This document shows positions 35,406 through 45,705 of a stretch of 64,000 nt of DNA, piece by piece. The stretch comes from Betaproteobacteria bacterium. GTDB taxonomy: Bacteria; Pseudomonadota; Gammaproteobacteria; Burkholderiales; SG8-41. Below the pieces are notes generated by a model. The model was not told the DNA's origin. It did no database searches and saw only the letters and a program-made list of their open reading frames with translations. Position 1 is the first letter of the stretch, and every line of letters starts with the position of its first letter. Position numbers and translations under genes: made by a program. Where the stretch lies: contig JAOTVX010000004.1 in the NCBI GenBank assembly GCA_029863175.1, positions 76,423 through 140,422 of the forward strand, written 5' to 3'.

Positions 35406-35432
35406 TGTTTTGCGTTCTAGGGGAGGCGGCGC

Positions 35433-36710
35433 TCAGCGATCCAGCGCGCAGGTGCGGAACCCGGCGAAAACGTCGTTGCGGTCCGGCGTGTAGAAATTGC
35501 GCCACGTGTTGCGGATGAGACGGCGGGTCGTCGCGAAGCTGCCGCCTCTCAGCACCTTGTGTGTGCCGAACCAGGGCTCGGAGTATTCCTTGTAGGGGTC
35601 GACGATGAAACCGGGGTAGGGGCCAAAGGTGGTCGTCGTCCACTCCCAGACATTTCCCATCAGCTGCCGGCAACCCGAGGCGGAATCTCCCGCAGTGTAC
35701 GACTCGACGCTGGCAAGACCTGCGGTTTCGAGATTGGCGAGCGCTGTCGCTGGTGGTGTGGAGCCCCACGGATAGCGACGCTTCTCGCGCGCAGTGGGAT
35801 CCCAGGAAGCGGCATACTCCCACTCGGATTCCGTGGGCAGCCTCCGCCCCGCGAAGCGGCAATACGCGTTCGCCTCGTGCCAGTTCACATGTAAAACGGG
35901 CTCGCTCGGGCGCAGCGGTACGACCCGTTCGAAACGCCGCTGAAGCCAGGCGTCGTCCTGCCGGACCCAGTACTTCGGCGCCGCCAGGCCCGCGCGGTTC
36001 CTCCATTCCCAGCCCTCGTCGCTCCACCATTCGCGGCGGTTGTAGCCGCCCGCGTCGACGAAGGCAGAGAACTCGGCATTGGTGACCGCCGTGCGCGACA
36101 GACGGAACGGACGGATCTCCACTTCATGAGCCCACTTCTCGTTGTCGAAAACGAAAGCGCTGCCCTGATTGGCACCGAGCATGAAGGTTCCACCGGGAAG
36201 CTCTGCGTCGCCGGCAATCGACTCGGGAGGGCCGGCAGCGCTTTCGTTTTCCGGAAAAGGATTACCGTACTCCAGTGTTTGCCGGGTGTAGTGGAACGCT
36301 TCGGCGTGCATATCTTCGTGAAAAATCGCAAGCTGAACAAAGTAATGCAGCTCGCGATTTTCCGGCTCGCGCTCGATCCTTCCAAGAACGCGCTCCAGGA
36401 CCTCTGCCTGATACGACCTCGTCGCTTTCAGGTCGGGAAGCGTCAGGTTCCAGCGCGTGTCATGCGCCACTTCCGCGGAGTTGTAGAGCGCATCTGCGCC
36501 CGGGACGAGTGCCTCCGGAGGCGTCCCCCGCGAGCTGTTACGCAGGCACCAGAACTCCTGGAACCAGGCGACGTGCCCGAGCTCCCAGAGCGGCGGGTTG
36601 ACGATCGTGAGCTTGGGGCCGAGCAGCTGGTTCCCGTCCAGGTCCGCAGTAATCCGGGTAAGATGCGTTCGGCTGGCGCGCAGCTCGGCGGCGAGGAGGG
36701 CCGGGTCCAT
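35433..36710 (-). CDS. senA: Selenoneine synthase-like EgtB homologue (SenA)
   Basis: A 425-residue protein from ATG 36710; longer starts fall in repeat DNA. The N-terminal DinB-like part holds the iron-binding HxxxHxE site (HEDMHAEAFHYTRQ) and WELGHVAWFQEFWCLRN. The C-terminal formylglycine-generating-enzyme-like part has GGTFMLGANQG and VLRGGSFATTRRLIRNTWRNF. EgtB proteins oxidatively join a thiol to hercynine. The divergent partner is the selenosugar synthase SenB, so I assign SenA, which attaches selenium from a selenosugar to hercynine to form selenoneine. No egtD homologue or senC is within view. EgtB remains the alternative. Confidence 0.75.
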   Translation of the reverse strand: MDPALLAAELRASRTHLTRITADLDGNQLLGPKLTIVNPPLWELGHVAWFQEFWCLRNSSRGTPPEALVPGADALYNSAEVAHDTRWNLTLPDLKATRSYQAEVLERVLGRIEREPENRELHYFVQLAIFHEDMHAEAFHYTRQTLEYGNPFPENESAAGPPESIAGDAELPGGTFMLGANQGSAFVFDNEKWAHEVEIRPFRLSRTAVTNAEFSAFVDAGGYNRREWWSDEGWEWRNRAGLAAPKYWVRQDDAWLQRRFERVVPLRPSEPVLHVNWHEANAYCRFAGRRLPTESEWEYAASWDPTAREKRRYPWGSTPPATALANLETAGLASVESYTAGDSASGCRQLMGNVWEWTTTTFGPYPGFIVDPYKEYSEPWFGTHKVLRGGSFATTRRLIRNTWRNFYTPDRNDVFAGFRTCALDR

Positions 36711-36748
36711 CAAGCGTGAGTCCGCAACGTTTCCTGGAACAACAATAT

Positions 36749-36905
36749 TAACCGCAGATAAACACAGATGAACGCCGATAACTTCAAAGATCAACAATAG
36801 ACAGGATTGACAAAATTAACAAGACGGAGATTCAATCAGCAAAACCCGAATTCCCATCAAGTCTCGTTTCTTGATCTAATCCTGTCAATCCTGTCTATTC
36901 TTGTT
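36749..36905. repeat. senA-senB intergenic repeats
   Basis: Contains ACCGCAGATAAACACAGATG (from 36752) and an inverted pair of the phrase AATAGACAGGATTGACA (near 36797) and AATCCTGTCAATCCTGTCTATTC (near 36878-36900). Both gene promoters must lie in or between these repeats. Confidence 0.7.
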
Positions 36906-36924
36906 GTTGGATGACAGCCGCCAC

Positions 36925-37890
36925 ATGAAAATCGCCATCACCGTTCCACCGTCCGCTGTGCCTCGAAGCGGTAACCGGCATACCGCCGCGCGCTGGTGTG
37001 CCTTCTTGCGCAGCCTCGGGCATCGGGTGGGCGTGGGCACCGACTGGAATGGCGGCGAAGACGACATGCTGTTGGCGCTGCATGCCTACAAGAGCTATCC
37101 GTCGATCGCGCGATTCAGGCAGCAGCGACCTGATGCGCCGCTCGTGCTGGCGCTGACCGGCACCGATCTCTATCGTGACATCCGCGAGCAAGCTGAGGCC
37201 AGGCAGGCGCTCAAGTTGGCGACCCGATTGATCGTGCTGCAGGAGGAAGGGCTCAATGAATTGACCTCTGCCTTAAGAAAGAAGGCGATGGTCGTTTATC
37301 AGTCGTCGGACGTGAGGTTGCGGCACGCTCCGGCGAAAGGCGGATTCAGGGTCGCGGTCATCGGTCACCTGCGCGGCGAGAAGGATCCGTTCCGTGCCGC
37401 CCGGGCGCTGGCGCATATCGCGCCCTCGGCCCCGATCGAACTGTTACAGATTGGCGACGCGCTGGATCCGGCGATGCGAGCGGAATGCGAGTCGTGGGAA
37501 AAACGCGATCCGCGCTACCGTTGGCTGGGCAGCCTGCCGCATGCGACCGCGATGCGCCGGCTGTCCACGTGCCACCTGCTGGTCGTCAGCTCCGTCATGG
37601 AAGGCGGTGCGAACGTCATTTGCGAGGCTGCCCGCATCGGTGTTCCGGTGCTTGCATCCCGAATTCAGGGAAACGTCGGCATGCTGGGCCGTGATTACCC
37701 GGGCTACTTTCCGCTGTTCGACGACAAGTCGCTCGCGCGGTTGATCGAACGCTGCCGTGCGGACGCTCGCTTCTATGCGTCGCTTAAGAAGGCGGTGTTG
37801 CGACGGCGCGCATTGTTCGCGCCGAGCGCGGAGCGGGCGGCTTTGAAGGTCTCGCTGCGGGATTTGCCGTCCGACGGCCGGCGCACGTAA
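36925..37890 (+). CDS. senB: Selenosugar synthase SenB
   Basis: A 321-residue glycosyltransferase-fold protein from ATG 36925. It shows the SenB wording: MLLALHAYKSYPSIARF, LVLALTGTDLYRDI, RLIVLQEEGLNEL, VIGHLRGEKDPFRAA, RYRWLGSLPHATAM, and EGGANVICEAARIGVPVLASRIQGNVGMLG. SenB couples selenophosphate with a UDP-sugar to make the selenosugar used by SenA. The usual third gene senC (a SelD-like selenophosphate synthase) does not follow. Selenophosphate would have to come from a SelD elsewhere, as expected in a selenocysteine-using cell. The gene ends 231 bp from the mercury operon. Confidence 0.88.
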   Translation: MKIAITVPPSAVPRSGNRHTAARWCAFLRSLGHRVGVGTDWNGGEDDMLLALHAYKSYPSIARFRQQRPDAPLVLALTGTDLYRDIREQAEARQALKLATRLIVLQEEGLNELTSALRKKAMVVYQSSDVRLRHAPAKGGFRVAVIGHLRGEKDPFRAARALAHIAPSAPIELLQIGDALDPAMRAECESWEKRDPRYRWLGSLPHATAMRRLSTCHLLVVSSVMEGGANVICEAARIGVPVLASRIQGNVGMLGRDYPGYFPLFDDKSLARLIERCRADARFYASLKKAVLRRRALFAPSAERAALKVSLRDLPSDGRRT

Positions 37891-38121
37891 AAAGGAACAC
37901 GTTCCCGCCGTCACCACCCTCAGGGCCGGTGACGATCCGATAAGAAACCACTTTCACGATGATGTGATTTGGCTTGAAAAAATGCTTGTTCAAGCCACGC
38001 TGCGTGGGCCGAAATGATGTAGGTCTACGTACCGCGGGCCGGGGAGGTTGCTTTTGACGTGTGTGTCGTCTCCATGATTAATGCATCTTTATTGGTTTTT
38101 CGCGCAGCTCCCTACAGAAAT

Positions 38122-38484
38122 CTAACGCGGGGAGGCCAGCGCCCGGCGCCCGCTGAAGAAGTCCCACACGCTGCTCGCGATCATCACGGCGAGGCCGGCA
38201 TAGACCAGCGCCGGCAGAAACCACAAGGCCACGAAGGCTGCAACGGCGCCTGCGAGGCCCGTCCAAAAGGGCGCGAGGTTGCCGTGAGATCGCGCCGATC
38301 GATAAAGCAACCACGTGCTCAGGCCGAGAAAACCCAGATAGAGCGGAATGAGAAACGCATCATTGATCAGGAAACCCGCGCCGATCGCGGTTAGCAACGA
38401 CAGCGCGCCTGTCACGCCCAAACAACATGCGCCTGCGAAACCCGCTCCGGCGACCGACGTGCATTGTTTACAGAGTTCTTTCAC
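38122..38484 (-). CDS. merC: MerC-like mercury transport membrane protein
   Basis: A 120-residue protein with four helices. The first bears the vicinal-cysteine site AGACCLGVTGALSLL, and an N-terminal CKQC pair precedes it. The C-terminal helix YAGLAVMIASSVWDFF corresponds to the MerC end (VGLALMIGVSIWDF). MerC carries Hg(II) across the inner membrane toward MerA. The gene lies 10 bp behind merA in the operon. It is slightly shorter than classical MerC (about 140). Family call moderately secure. Confidence 0.75.
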   Translation of the reverse strand: MKELCKQCTSVAGAGFAGACCLGVTGALSLLTAIGAGFLINDAFLIPLYLGFLGLSTWLLYRSARSHGNLAPFWTGLAGAVAAFVALWFLPALVYAGLAVMIASSVWDFFSGRRALASPR

Positions 38485-38493
38485 GATCTGCTC

Positions 38494-40457
<1,964 letters not shown>

Positions 40458-40458
40458 T

Positions 40459-40815
40459 TCAGCCTCCGAGAAACAGCGCCATGCCGTACGGGACGGCGGC
40501 GGTAATGGCCACGAACGTGGTCACGATCGAGAACGCAATTTTGTAGGCCCGGCGAGTCCTCGGAACCGCACACACCTCGCCGGCCTCGCACTGCGCGGCC
40601 GGCCGGTAGATTCTTTTCCAGGCAAAGGCGAGCGCCACCACGGCAATGCCGATGAAAACCCAGCGGTAGGGCGTGGGTGCGGTCAAATAGCTCACCCACG
40701 CTCCGCCCAGTCCGACGCTGACGAGTATCAACGGACCAACGCAGCACGCCGATGCGAATATGGCGGCGACGCTGCCGGTTACCAGCGAGCCGGTTTCAGC
40801 CTTGCTTTCGATCAT
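40459..40815 (-). CDS. merT: Mercuric ion transporter MerT
   Basis: A 118-residue inner-membrane protein with three helices. The first carries ASACCVGPLIL (the vicinal cysteines that take Hg(II) from MerP). A cytoplasmic loop has AAQCEAGEVC, the second cysteine pair. The length and order match MerT. It is the first gene after the mer promoter and is followed by merP with a 1-base gap. Its partner MerP is the UGA-containing gene, so the MerP-MerT transfer would involve a selenol if the UGA is recoded. Confidence 0.9.
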   Translation of the reverse strand: MIESKAETGSLVTGSVAAIFASACCVGPLILVSVGLGGAWVSYLTAPTPYRWVFIGIAVVALAFAWKRIYRPAAQCEAGEVCAVPRTRRAYKIAFSIVTTFVAITAAVPYGMALFLGG

Positions 40816-40848
40816 GCGCGGATTTCCTTATGCTGCTGCGAAGGTGTA

Positions 40849-40879
40849 ACCTTACTTCCGTAGTTAGCTACGGAGTCAA
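40849..40879 (-). promoter_or_regulatory. mer operator/promoter
   Basis: TTGACT (40874-40879) and TAAGGT (40849-40854), both on the minus strand, are separated by 19 bp holding the dyad CCGTAGCTAACTACGG. This is almost identical to the known Tn501/Tn21 mer promoter and is the place where MerR untwists DNA on Hg(II) binding. Confidence 0.88.
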
Positions 40880-40884
40880 GCGAG

Positions 40885-41304
40885 ATGTTGAAGCGCACCG
40901 CTATGGAAAAAGGCATCAGAATCAGTGAGCTGGCCAAGCAAGCCGGGGTCCACGTCGAGACCATCCGTTACTACCAGGGCATCGGCCTGTTGCCCCGCCC
41001 CCGCCGGGAGCATGGCCGCATCCGGCGCTATGACTCGGCTGACCTTAAACGGCTGCGCTTTATCAAGCGCGCGCAAGCGCTGGGCTTTTCGCTGGAGGAA
41101 ATTGCCTTGCTGCTAGGCCTTTCCAATGGTGAACACTGTGAAGAGACTAAAGGGCTCGCGGAAAAGAAGCTCGCCATGGTCGAGGACAAAATCACCGACT
41201 TGGCGGCTATTGAGAAGGCGCTGAAGGGGCTGATCACGGAATGTTCGAAAGGCAGCCGAAGATCCGGCTGCCCGATCATCGATGCCTTGGCGGCTGATCG
41301 TTAA
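40885..41304 (+). CDS. merR: Mercury-responsive regulator MerR
   Basis: A 139-residue MerR protein, divergent from merTPAC. The winged helix (IRISELAKQAGVHVETIRYYQ) is followed by the dimer helix. The three Hg(II) ligands are all present: C85 (GEHCEETK), C120 (ITEC) and C129 (RSGCPII), corresponding to C82, C117 and C126 of Tn501 MerR. ATG 40885 lies only 5 bases past the -35 region on the other strand, as usual. Its 3' end overlaps an opposing gene by 192 bp. A fully functional sensor implies that the mer operon, including merP, is under selection. Confidence 0.92.
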   Translation: MLKRTAMEKGIRISELAKQAGVHVETIRYYQGIGLLPRPRREHGRIRRYDSADLKRLRFIKRAQALGFSLEEIALLLGLSNGEHCEETKGLAEKKLAMVEDKITDLAAIEKALKGLITECSKGSRRSGCPIIDALAADR

Positions 41305-41865
41305 TTCAGCGGGCCCGCGACAAAAAAGATCGAGTACCGGGTCCGGACTCACCGATATCTGGATCCGGTAGCGCACGCCCGCGCGCAGTTCGAAGACTCC
41401 CGCTTTCATGCGCCTCCCGCAGAGGTCGACCCACTGATACGGCTTTGCGGTGGCGAATCGATTGCGCTCCTGGTCAACCACGTCAATCCATGCCCGGCTC
41501 ACGGTGCCAAGAACGTAGGTTCCCGTCACCGAGGGGGTCAGGGCGAACAGCCCGCCCCCGTCGCGAGGTCGCCCCTGTTTTTTCTCCGGTACGAGCGCAA
41601 ATTTCACTTTGTCCATCGCGTGAAGTTTCGCGCTCACTACCTTGTTGACCGGTAGCTCGTGACGCGCCGCGTCAGCCGTCGCCGCTGCCATGACGCCATC
41701 TGCAGGTTGCGTGACCGGCTCGCAACCGCCTCCCAGCCGTTTCAAGACCTTTCTCTGGAGGAACTCCCATACGGCCTTGTCCTTGTCTTGCGGTAGGAGT
41801 CCCATGGTGGAGCCAGTCGCAGGGCAGGCGAGGGCGACCAAAAGAAAAAAATAGCGCAGCTTCAT
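41113..41865 (-). CDS. Exported protein of unknown family, 3' end runs through merR
   Basis: A 250-residue frame. The N-terminal part has a signal peptide (KLRYFFLLVALACPATGS) and a mature domain with WEFLQRKVLKRLGGGCEPVTQ, YVLGTVSRAWIDVVD and GVRYRIQISVSPDPVLDLF. The last 65 residues are read from the antisense of merR and are probably not original, so the natural C-terminus was most likely cut near 41305-41330 when the mer block joined. ATG overlaps the merP remnant stop (ATGA), showing it was once the gene following a merP. Family not recognised; no catalytic motif. Confidence 0.5.
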   Translation of the reverse strand: MKLRYFFLLVALACPATGSTMGLLPQDKDKAVWEFLQRKVLKRLGGGCEPVTQPADGVMAAATADAARHELPVNKVVSAKLHAMDKVKFALVPEKKQGRPRDGGGLFALTPSVTGTYVLGTVSRAWIDVVDQERNRFATAKPYQWVDLCGRRMKAGVFELRAGVRYRIQISVSPDPVLDLFCRGPAELTISRQGIDDRAAGSSAAFRTFRDQPLQRLLNSRQVGDFVLDHGELLFREPFSLFTVFTIGKA

Positions 41866-41996
41866 TTCCGCTCCTTCTTGAGCGTTGACGGATAGCCGGC
41901 GTCCCTGGTCGCCTTGCGCAATACCTCCATGTTGGTCTTCGGGTCGTCGAAGGGGGCCACGGCCCCGGCTTTTTCAAGGATTACGTTGGCGTTGAT
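41862..41996 (-). pseudogene. merP remnant (3' part)
   Basis: Encodes VILEKAGAVAPFDDPKTN and AGYPSTLKKERK, closely matching the second half of the intact merP ([28 protein letters not shown]). Its 5' half, including the metal site, has been replaced by the end of the VTT gene, which overlaps it. It can no longer bind metal. Because the site is lost, one cannot tell whether this copy had UGA or TGC. Confidence 0.75.
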
Positions 41997-42699
41997 TTCG
42001 GGAATCCGGCCGCTTGCCAAGGCGCTGGCGCAGGAAATGCACCGCAACCGGGACCAGCGTGATCAAGCCCAACGCCAGCACGGCGTACATGATCCTGTCG
42101 GATTCTCCGGTTGCCATCTCGCCGCCGACGTGGGCGAGAAAGAAACTCGCCGGCGCGATGCCGGCAAGGGTGGCGATCGCGAAGCGCCACCAGGAAAGCG
42201 CCGTCAGCCCCGCCGCGTAGCTCACCACGTCGAAGGAGATGAACGGCACCAAGCGGCTCGAGAACACGACCGTCATCAGCACATTCTGGGAGCCGAGCCA
42301 CCCCACTGGCAGACGATCGCCGAACCAGCGCTGCAGGGTGTCGCGCCCAAGCAGGCGCGCGACGCCGAAGGCGGCGAGTGCTCCGAGCTCGGCGCCAAGC
42401 AGGACGTAGAGCATGCCCCAGCCGTGACCATAGGCGGCGCCGGCTGCGACGGCGATCGGGGCGCTGGGGATCGGGCTCACCATGATGGCAAGCACCATCA
42501 ACGTGATCACCGCGAATGGACCCGCCGCGCCAAGCGCGACGATGCGCTGACGCAGTGCGGGCCCGTCGAGGATCGTCGCCAGGACTCCGGTTTCCTCAAG
42601 CAGACAATAGGCCCCCGCCAGCGCGAGGACGATTGCGATTACGGCGACGATTCTGATCGCGGGATCCTTCATCAACTGGCGCGAGCGGCGGGCCGTCAT
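41974..42699 (-). CDS. TVP38/TMEM64 (VTT-domain) membrane protein
   Basis: A 241-residue membrane protein with the SNARE-associated/VTT core: MVSPIPSAPIAVAAGAAYGHGWGMLYVLLGAELGALAAFGVARLLG, and the later FSSRLVPFISFDVVSYAAGLT. Such proteins are often found in mercury and other metal loci, although transport function is not settled. The C-terminus overlaps the merP remnant, where the recombination joint must lie. Its ATG overlaps the natural stop of the upstream frameshifted gene. Confidence 0.78.
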   Translation of the reverse strand: MTARRSRQLMKDPAIRIVAVIAIVLALAGAYCLLEETGVLATILDGPALRQRIVALGAAGPFAVITLMVLAIMVSPIPSAPIAVAAGAAYGHGWGMLYVLLGAELGALAAFGVARLLGRDTLQRWFGDRLPVGWLGSQNVLMTVVFSSRLVPFISFDVVSYAAGLTALSWWRFAIATLAGIAPASFFLAHVGGEMATGESDRIMYAVLALGLITLVPVAVHFLRQRLGKRPDSRNQRQRNP

Positions 42700-42772
42700 T
42701 TCTGGATCCAGCGATTGTAGACACCCGCGACGAAAAGATCACCGTTCGAGACGCCCGCCACGCCGCCTGGCG

Positions 42773-43288
42773 CTACCGGTGTCCATCGGGCGGCCAGGTG
42801 ATCATCGGCATGTTGATGACCACGCCCGGCTGCTTGAGCTCGATTTCCCCTTTCGCGAGCGCCTGTTTCACCTCCCCGGCGCTTTTGAGCTCGCGCGCGG
42901 TCTCCGGTTTTTTCCACGATACGAGGACGAGCGCGCGCAGAGGCGTGTAGCCTGCCTGTCCCGGCGGGCTGTCGAACACGTCCGGCTGAAACTTGAAGGG
43001 ACCGTCTCCAGCCACGCCGTTGGTGAAAACGTAGACGTTCGCCAGCAATTCTTTCGGTGCCTTCGCGAGTGAAGGAACGGTAAGAACGGGGGAGCCTTTC
43101 ATCTGCGTCAGGAGTTTTGCGACCTCCGGATCCGAGACCTCGGTGTGGAGGAAACGAATCCGCTGTCCCCCCATGAACCCGTCGACCGGCGGGACGACGA
43201 AACCGGTCTGCTCGCGCGCCGAGAGCACGAACCAGCCGATGATCAAGGCTACCAGGCCCGTTACGACCAGATTACGCACCCATGCCAT
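42773..43288 (-). CDS. Membrane-anchored unknown protein, frameshifted near its end
   Basis: From ATG 43288 (GGAGAG upstream). It has one N-terminal helix (LVVTGLVALIIGWFVLSA), then a domain with PPVDGFMGGQRIRFLHTEVSD, VYVFTNGVAGDGPFKFQPDVFD and VINMPMITWP. The frame stops after PPDGHR. The +2 frame continues with TPVAPGGVAGVSNGDLFVAGVYNRWIQK and ends in a TGA overlapping the VTT start (ATGA). A one-base deletion near 42778 explains both: the original read DGTPVAPGG. It may be a real mutation or a base-calling error. Family unknown to me; extracytoplasmic. Confidence 0.55.
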   Translation of the reverse strand: MAWVRNLVVTGLVALIIGWFVLSAREQTGFVVPPVDGFMGGQRIRFLHTEVSDPEVAKLLTQMKGSPVLTVPSLAKAPKELLANVYVFTNGVAGDGPFKFQPDVFDSPPGQAGYTPLRALVLVSWKKPETARELKSAGEVKQALAKGEIELKQPGVVINMPMITWPPDGHR

Positions 43289-45539
43289 ATCGCTCTCCGT
43301 TGATGTTCCCAAGCGACTTGCGTCCCTTTTTCGCGGGCAACAGTTTTCCCGCGAAGGAATTGGTGAGAACTGCGGTGACGCTCGCGGCCATGGCGATCAT
43401 CGCCCATACCGGATGGACGAGGCCGGTCACGGCAAGCGGTACGCCGATCCCGTTGAAGGCGAACGCGAGGGCGAGGTTCTGCAGGGTCTTGCGATAGGAA
43501 AGCTTGCCGATGCTGAATGCCTCGACCACCGCGCCCAGGCGATGGCCGACCAGCACGATGTCCGCCGACTCGATGGCGATATCGGTTCCCGCGCCGATGG
43601 CGATGCCCACATCGGCCTGCATGAGCGCGGGTGCGTCGTTGATGCCGTCGCCGACCATGGCCACCCTTCCGCTCGTCTGGATCCGCCGCACGATCTCGGC
43701 CTTTCCGCCGGGCAGCACGCCGGCGTGAACGGCGTCGATCCCCAGCTTGCCCGCGATGACACGCGCCGTGCGTTCGTTGTCACCCGTGACCAGAATCGTC
43801 TCGAGCCCCGTCCCGCGGAGCGCCGCCACGGCCTGCCGTTCGTCTGCGCGCAAGCTGTCGCCCAGGGCGAGCAAGCCCAGGCAGATCCCGCCGCGCGCCA
43901 CGGCGATCACGGTATGCGCTTCACTTTCCAGCGCCTCGATGCGAGCGTGTTGTGTGTCGAGCGGCACGCCATGCTCCGTGAGAAAGCGTGGGCTGCCGAC
44001 CAGCGTCTGCGTTCCTTCAATTCGCGCTACGACCCCTTTGCCCGGAATCGCCTCAAAGCTGTCCACGCCGGGCGGTGTGATGCCACGCTCGAAGGCGGTT
44101 TCCACGACCGCGCGCGCCAACGGGTGCTCGGAAGCCGCTTCCACGGCCGCGGCGAGCGCCAGCAGTTCGCCCTCGGCCACGCCGAGGCTCACGATCTCAC
44201 GCAGGGACGGACGGCCTTCGGTGAGGGTGCCCGTCTTGTCGAGCACGATCGTGCGAATATCCTTGAGTACCTGAAATGCTTCCCCCGAGCGCATCAGGAT
44301 GCCGCGCTCGGCGGCCATGCCGCCACCCCGGATCATCGCCAGGGGCGTTGCCATCCCCAAGGCACAGGGATAGCCCATGACGAACACGGCAAGGACGGCG
44401 AAGATCGCGCGCGTCCAGTCCGGAGCGCCGGCCGTCCACCACGCGCCGAGCGTCCAGATGAGGAGCGCGGCCGCGGCGAAAAACAGCACGCCTGGCACGT
44501 AGATCTGCAGGATGCGATCCACCAGCGCGAGAAGCCCGGGCTTGAGTGCGCGCGCCTCCTCGACCTGCTGCGCGACCTGGCTGAGAAAGCTTTCCTTGCC
44601 GACCTTGGTCACCCGGACGAGCAGCGTGCCGTACTGATTGAGCGAGCCGCCGATGACGCTGTCTCCGGGCCGTTTCTCGGCGGGAATCGACTCGCCGGTG
44701 ACCAGATGCTCGTCCACGGCAGAGCCGCCTTCGACCACGACGCCGTCGACCGGGATCGATTCGCCCGGACGCACACGCACGAGGTCACCGGGAACGACCT
44801 GATCGATCGGGAGCACTTGCTCGCGAGCGTCCCGCACGACACGGGCCGTGGCGGGCGCCAGTGCCAGGAGCTTTCGCACCGCTTGGGATGCGCGAGTGCG
44901 GACCAGCAGCGAGACCCAGCCGGACAGGATGTGATAGGTGGTCACGAAAACCGCGACGCCGAAGAAATCCGGCGCCGGGAACTCGGAATAGATGTAACCG
45001 AGAAACCCGCCAGCCAACCCGGCAAAGGCGCCAAACTCGAGCAGCACGTGCTGGTTCAGGATGCCGCGCCGCAGGCTGGCCCACGCCATGGTGAGGACGT
45101 GCCAGCCGGGACCGAAGATCGTCGAGAGCGCGAGGATCGGCATCAGCCAGAACATTGCGGCCATGCCCTGGGGCGGCAGCCACTCGAGCCACATCAGCGC
45201 CATGGCCGCGAGCGAAATCGCGGACAATGCCGCGGCGAAGAGCAGATTGTCCCGCTGTTGCCTGAGTTCCGCTTCCTGCTCTTCATAAGCGCGAACCTTG
45301 TTCGAGCCGCGGATGGTGTAGCCGAGGTCGCGCAGCGTCTCCCGAAGCGCTGCGGCGGTCACCGCATCGGGATTGAATTCGATCAGCGCCTCCTCGTGCG
45401 CGATATTGACGTTGACGTTGCGCACGCCGTCCATGCGCCCAAGCGCCTTGGTGATGCTCGTGACGCAGAAGGAGCACGCCATCCCGCCGATCTTCAGTTG
45501 GATCTTCTCTGCGCGTTCGAGGGTTTCCGCCGTGTTCAT
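43272..45539 (-). CDS. P1B-type heavy-metal ATPase with YPC motif
   Basis: A 755-residue pump. An N-terminal HMA domain (IGGMACSFCVTSITKALG) is followed by the membrane helices, phosphorylation site DKTGTLTEG and hinge [10 protein letters not shown]. The ion motif in the key helix is GYPCALGMATP: tyrosine (TAT codon) replaces the first cysteine of CPC. This changes the metal site, so substrate prediction (Zn, Cd, Pb, Hg or Cu) is unsafe. The promoter is of ZntR/PbrR type. It ends inside the start of the downstream gene (17-base overlap). Confidence 0.82.
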   Translation of the reverse strand: MNTAETLERAEKIQLKIGGMACSFCVTSITKALGRMDGVRNVNVNIAHEEALIEFNPDAVTAAALRETLRDLGYTIRGSNKVRAYEEQEAELRQQRDNLLFAAALSAISLAAMALMWLEWLPPQGMAAMFWLMPILALSTIFGPGWHVLTMAWASLRRGILNQHVLLEFGAFAGLAGGFLGYIYSEFPAPDFFGVAVFVTTYHILSGWVSLLVRTRASQAVRKLLALAPATARVVRDAREQVLPIDQVVPGDLVRVRPGESIPVDGVVVEGGSAVDEHLVTGESIPAEKRPGDSVIGGSLNQYGTLLVRVTKVGKESFLSQVAQQVEEARALKPGLLALVDRILQIYVPGVLFFAAAALLIWTLGAWWTAGAPDWTRAIFAVLAVFVMGYPCALGMATPLAMIRGGGMAAERGILMRSGEAFQVLKDIRTIVLDKTGTLTEGRPSLREIVSLGVAEGELLALAAAVEAASEHPLARAVVETAFERGITPPGVDSFEAIPGKGVVARIEGTQTLVGSPRFLTEHGVPLDTQHARIEALESEAHTVIAVARGGICLGLLALGDSLRADERQAVAALRGTGLETILVTGDNERTARVIAGKLGIDAVHAGVLPGGKAEIVRRIQTSGRVAMVGDGINDAPALMQADVGIAIGAGTDIAIESADIVLVGHRLGAVVEAFSIGKLSYRKTLQNLALAFAFNGIGVPLAVTGLVHPVWAMIAMAASVTAVLTNSFAGKLLPAKKGRKSLGNINGERYGMGA

Positions 45540-45545
45540 AACTGC

Positions 45546-45577
45546 AGCCTAAACCTTGTAGTAAGCTCCAGAGTCAA
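45546..45577 (-). promoter_or_regulatory. MerR-family promoter of the YPC ATPase
   Basis: TTGACT (45572-45577) and TAGGCT (45546-45551) on the minus strand, with a 20-bp spacer CTGGAGCTTACTACAAGGTT. It resembles the promoter at 49061-49092 base for base through most of the spacer, so the regulator at 48609-49022 probably controls both. The start codon lies 6 bases after the -10, implying a leaderless or nearly leaderless message. Confidence 0.7.
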
Positions 45578-45582
45578 GGGGG

Positions 45583-45615
45583 AGGAGTTTGTCGGGTTTA
45601 GCCCGACAAACTCCT
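45583..45615. repeat. Perfect palindromic repeat
   Basis: AGGAGTTTGTCGGG / CCCGACAAACTCCT form 14-base perfect arms around a 5-base loop. Could act as a terminator-like or REP-like hairpin upstream of the ATPase promoter. Same family as 23652-23687. Confidence 0.65.
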
Positions 45616-45705
45616 TATGTGAGATGGGCGCCACAAGAGAAATACAAAAATCGCCGAGATGAAAATTGTCCTTTGCTTTTCTTCGGTGTTGGTGGAGCTG
45701 TTTCG

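Noticed and set aside
41862..42047. Apparent new Cys-containing small protein (MRCISCASAL...)
   Set aside because: The N-terminus is the VTT gene in another frame and the C-terminus is the merP remnant; no independent gene.
43143..45662. Long plus-strand open frame of over 800 codons
   Set aside because: It is the antisense shadow of the P-type ATPase in GC-rich DNA; its product is low-complexity Arg/His/Gly-rich and matches no family.
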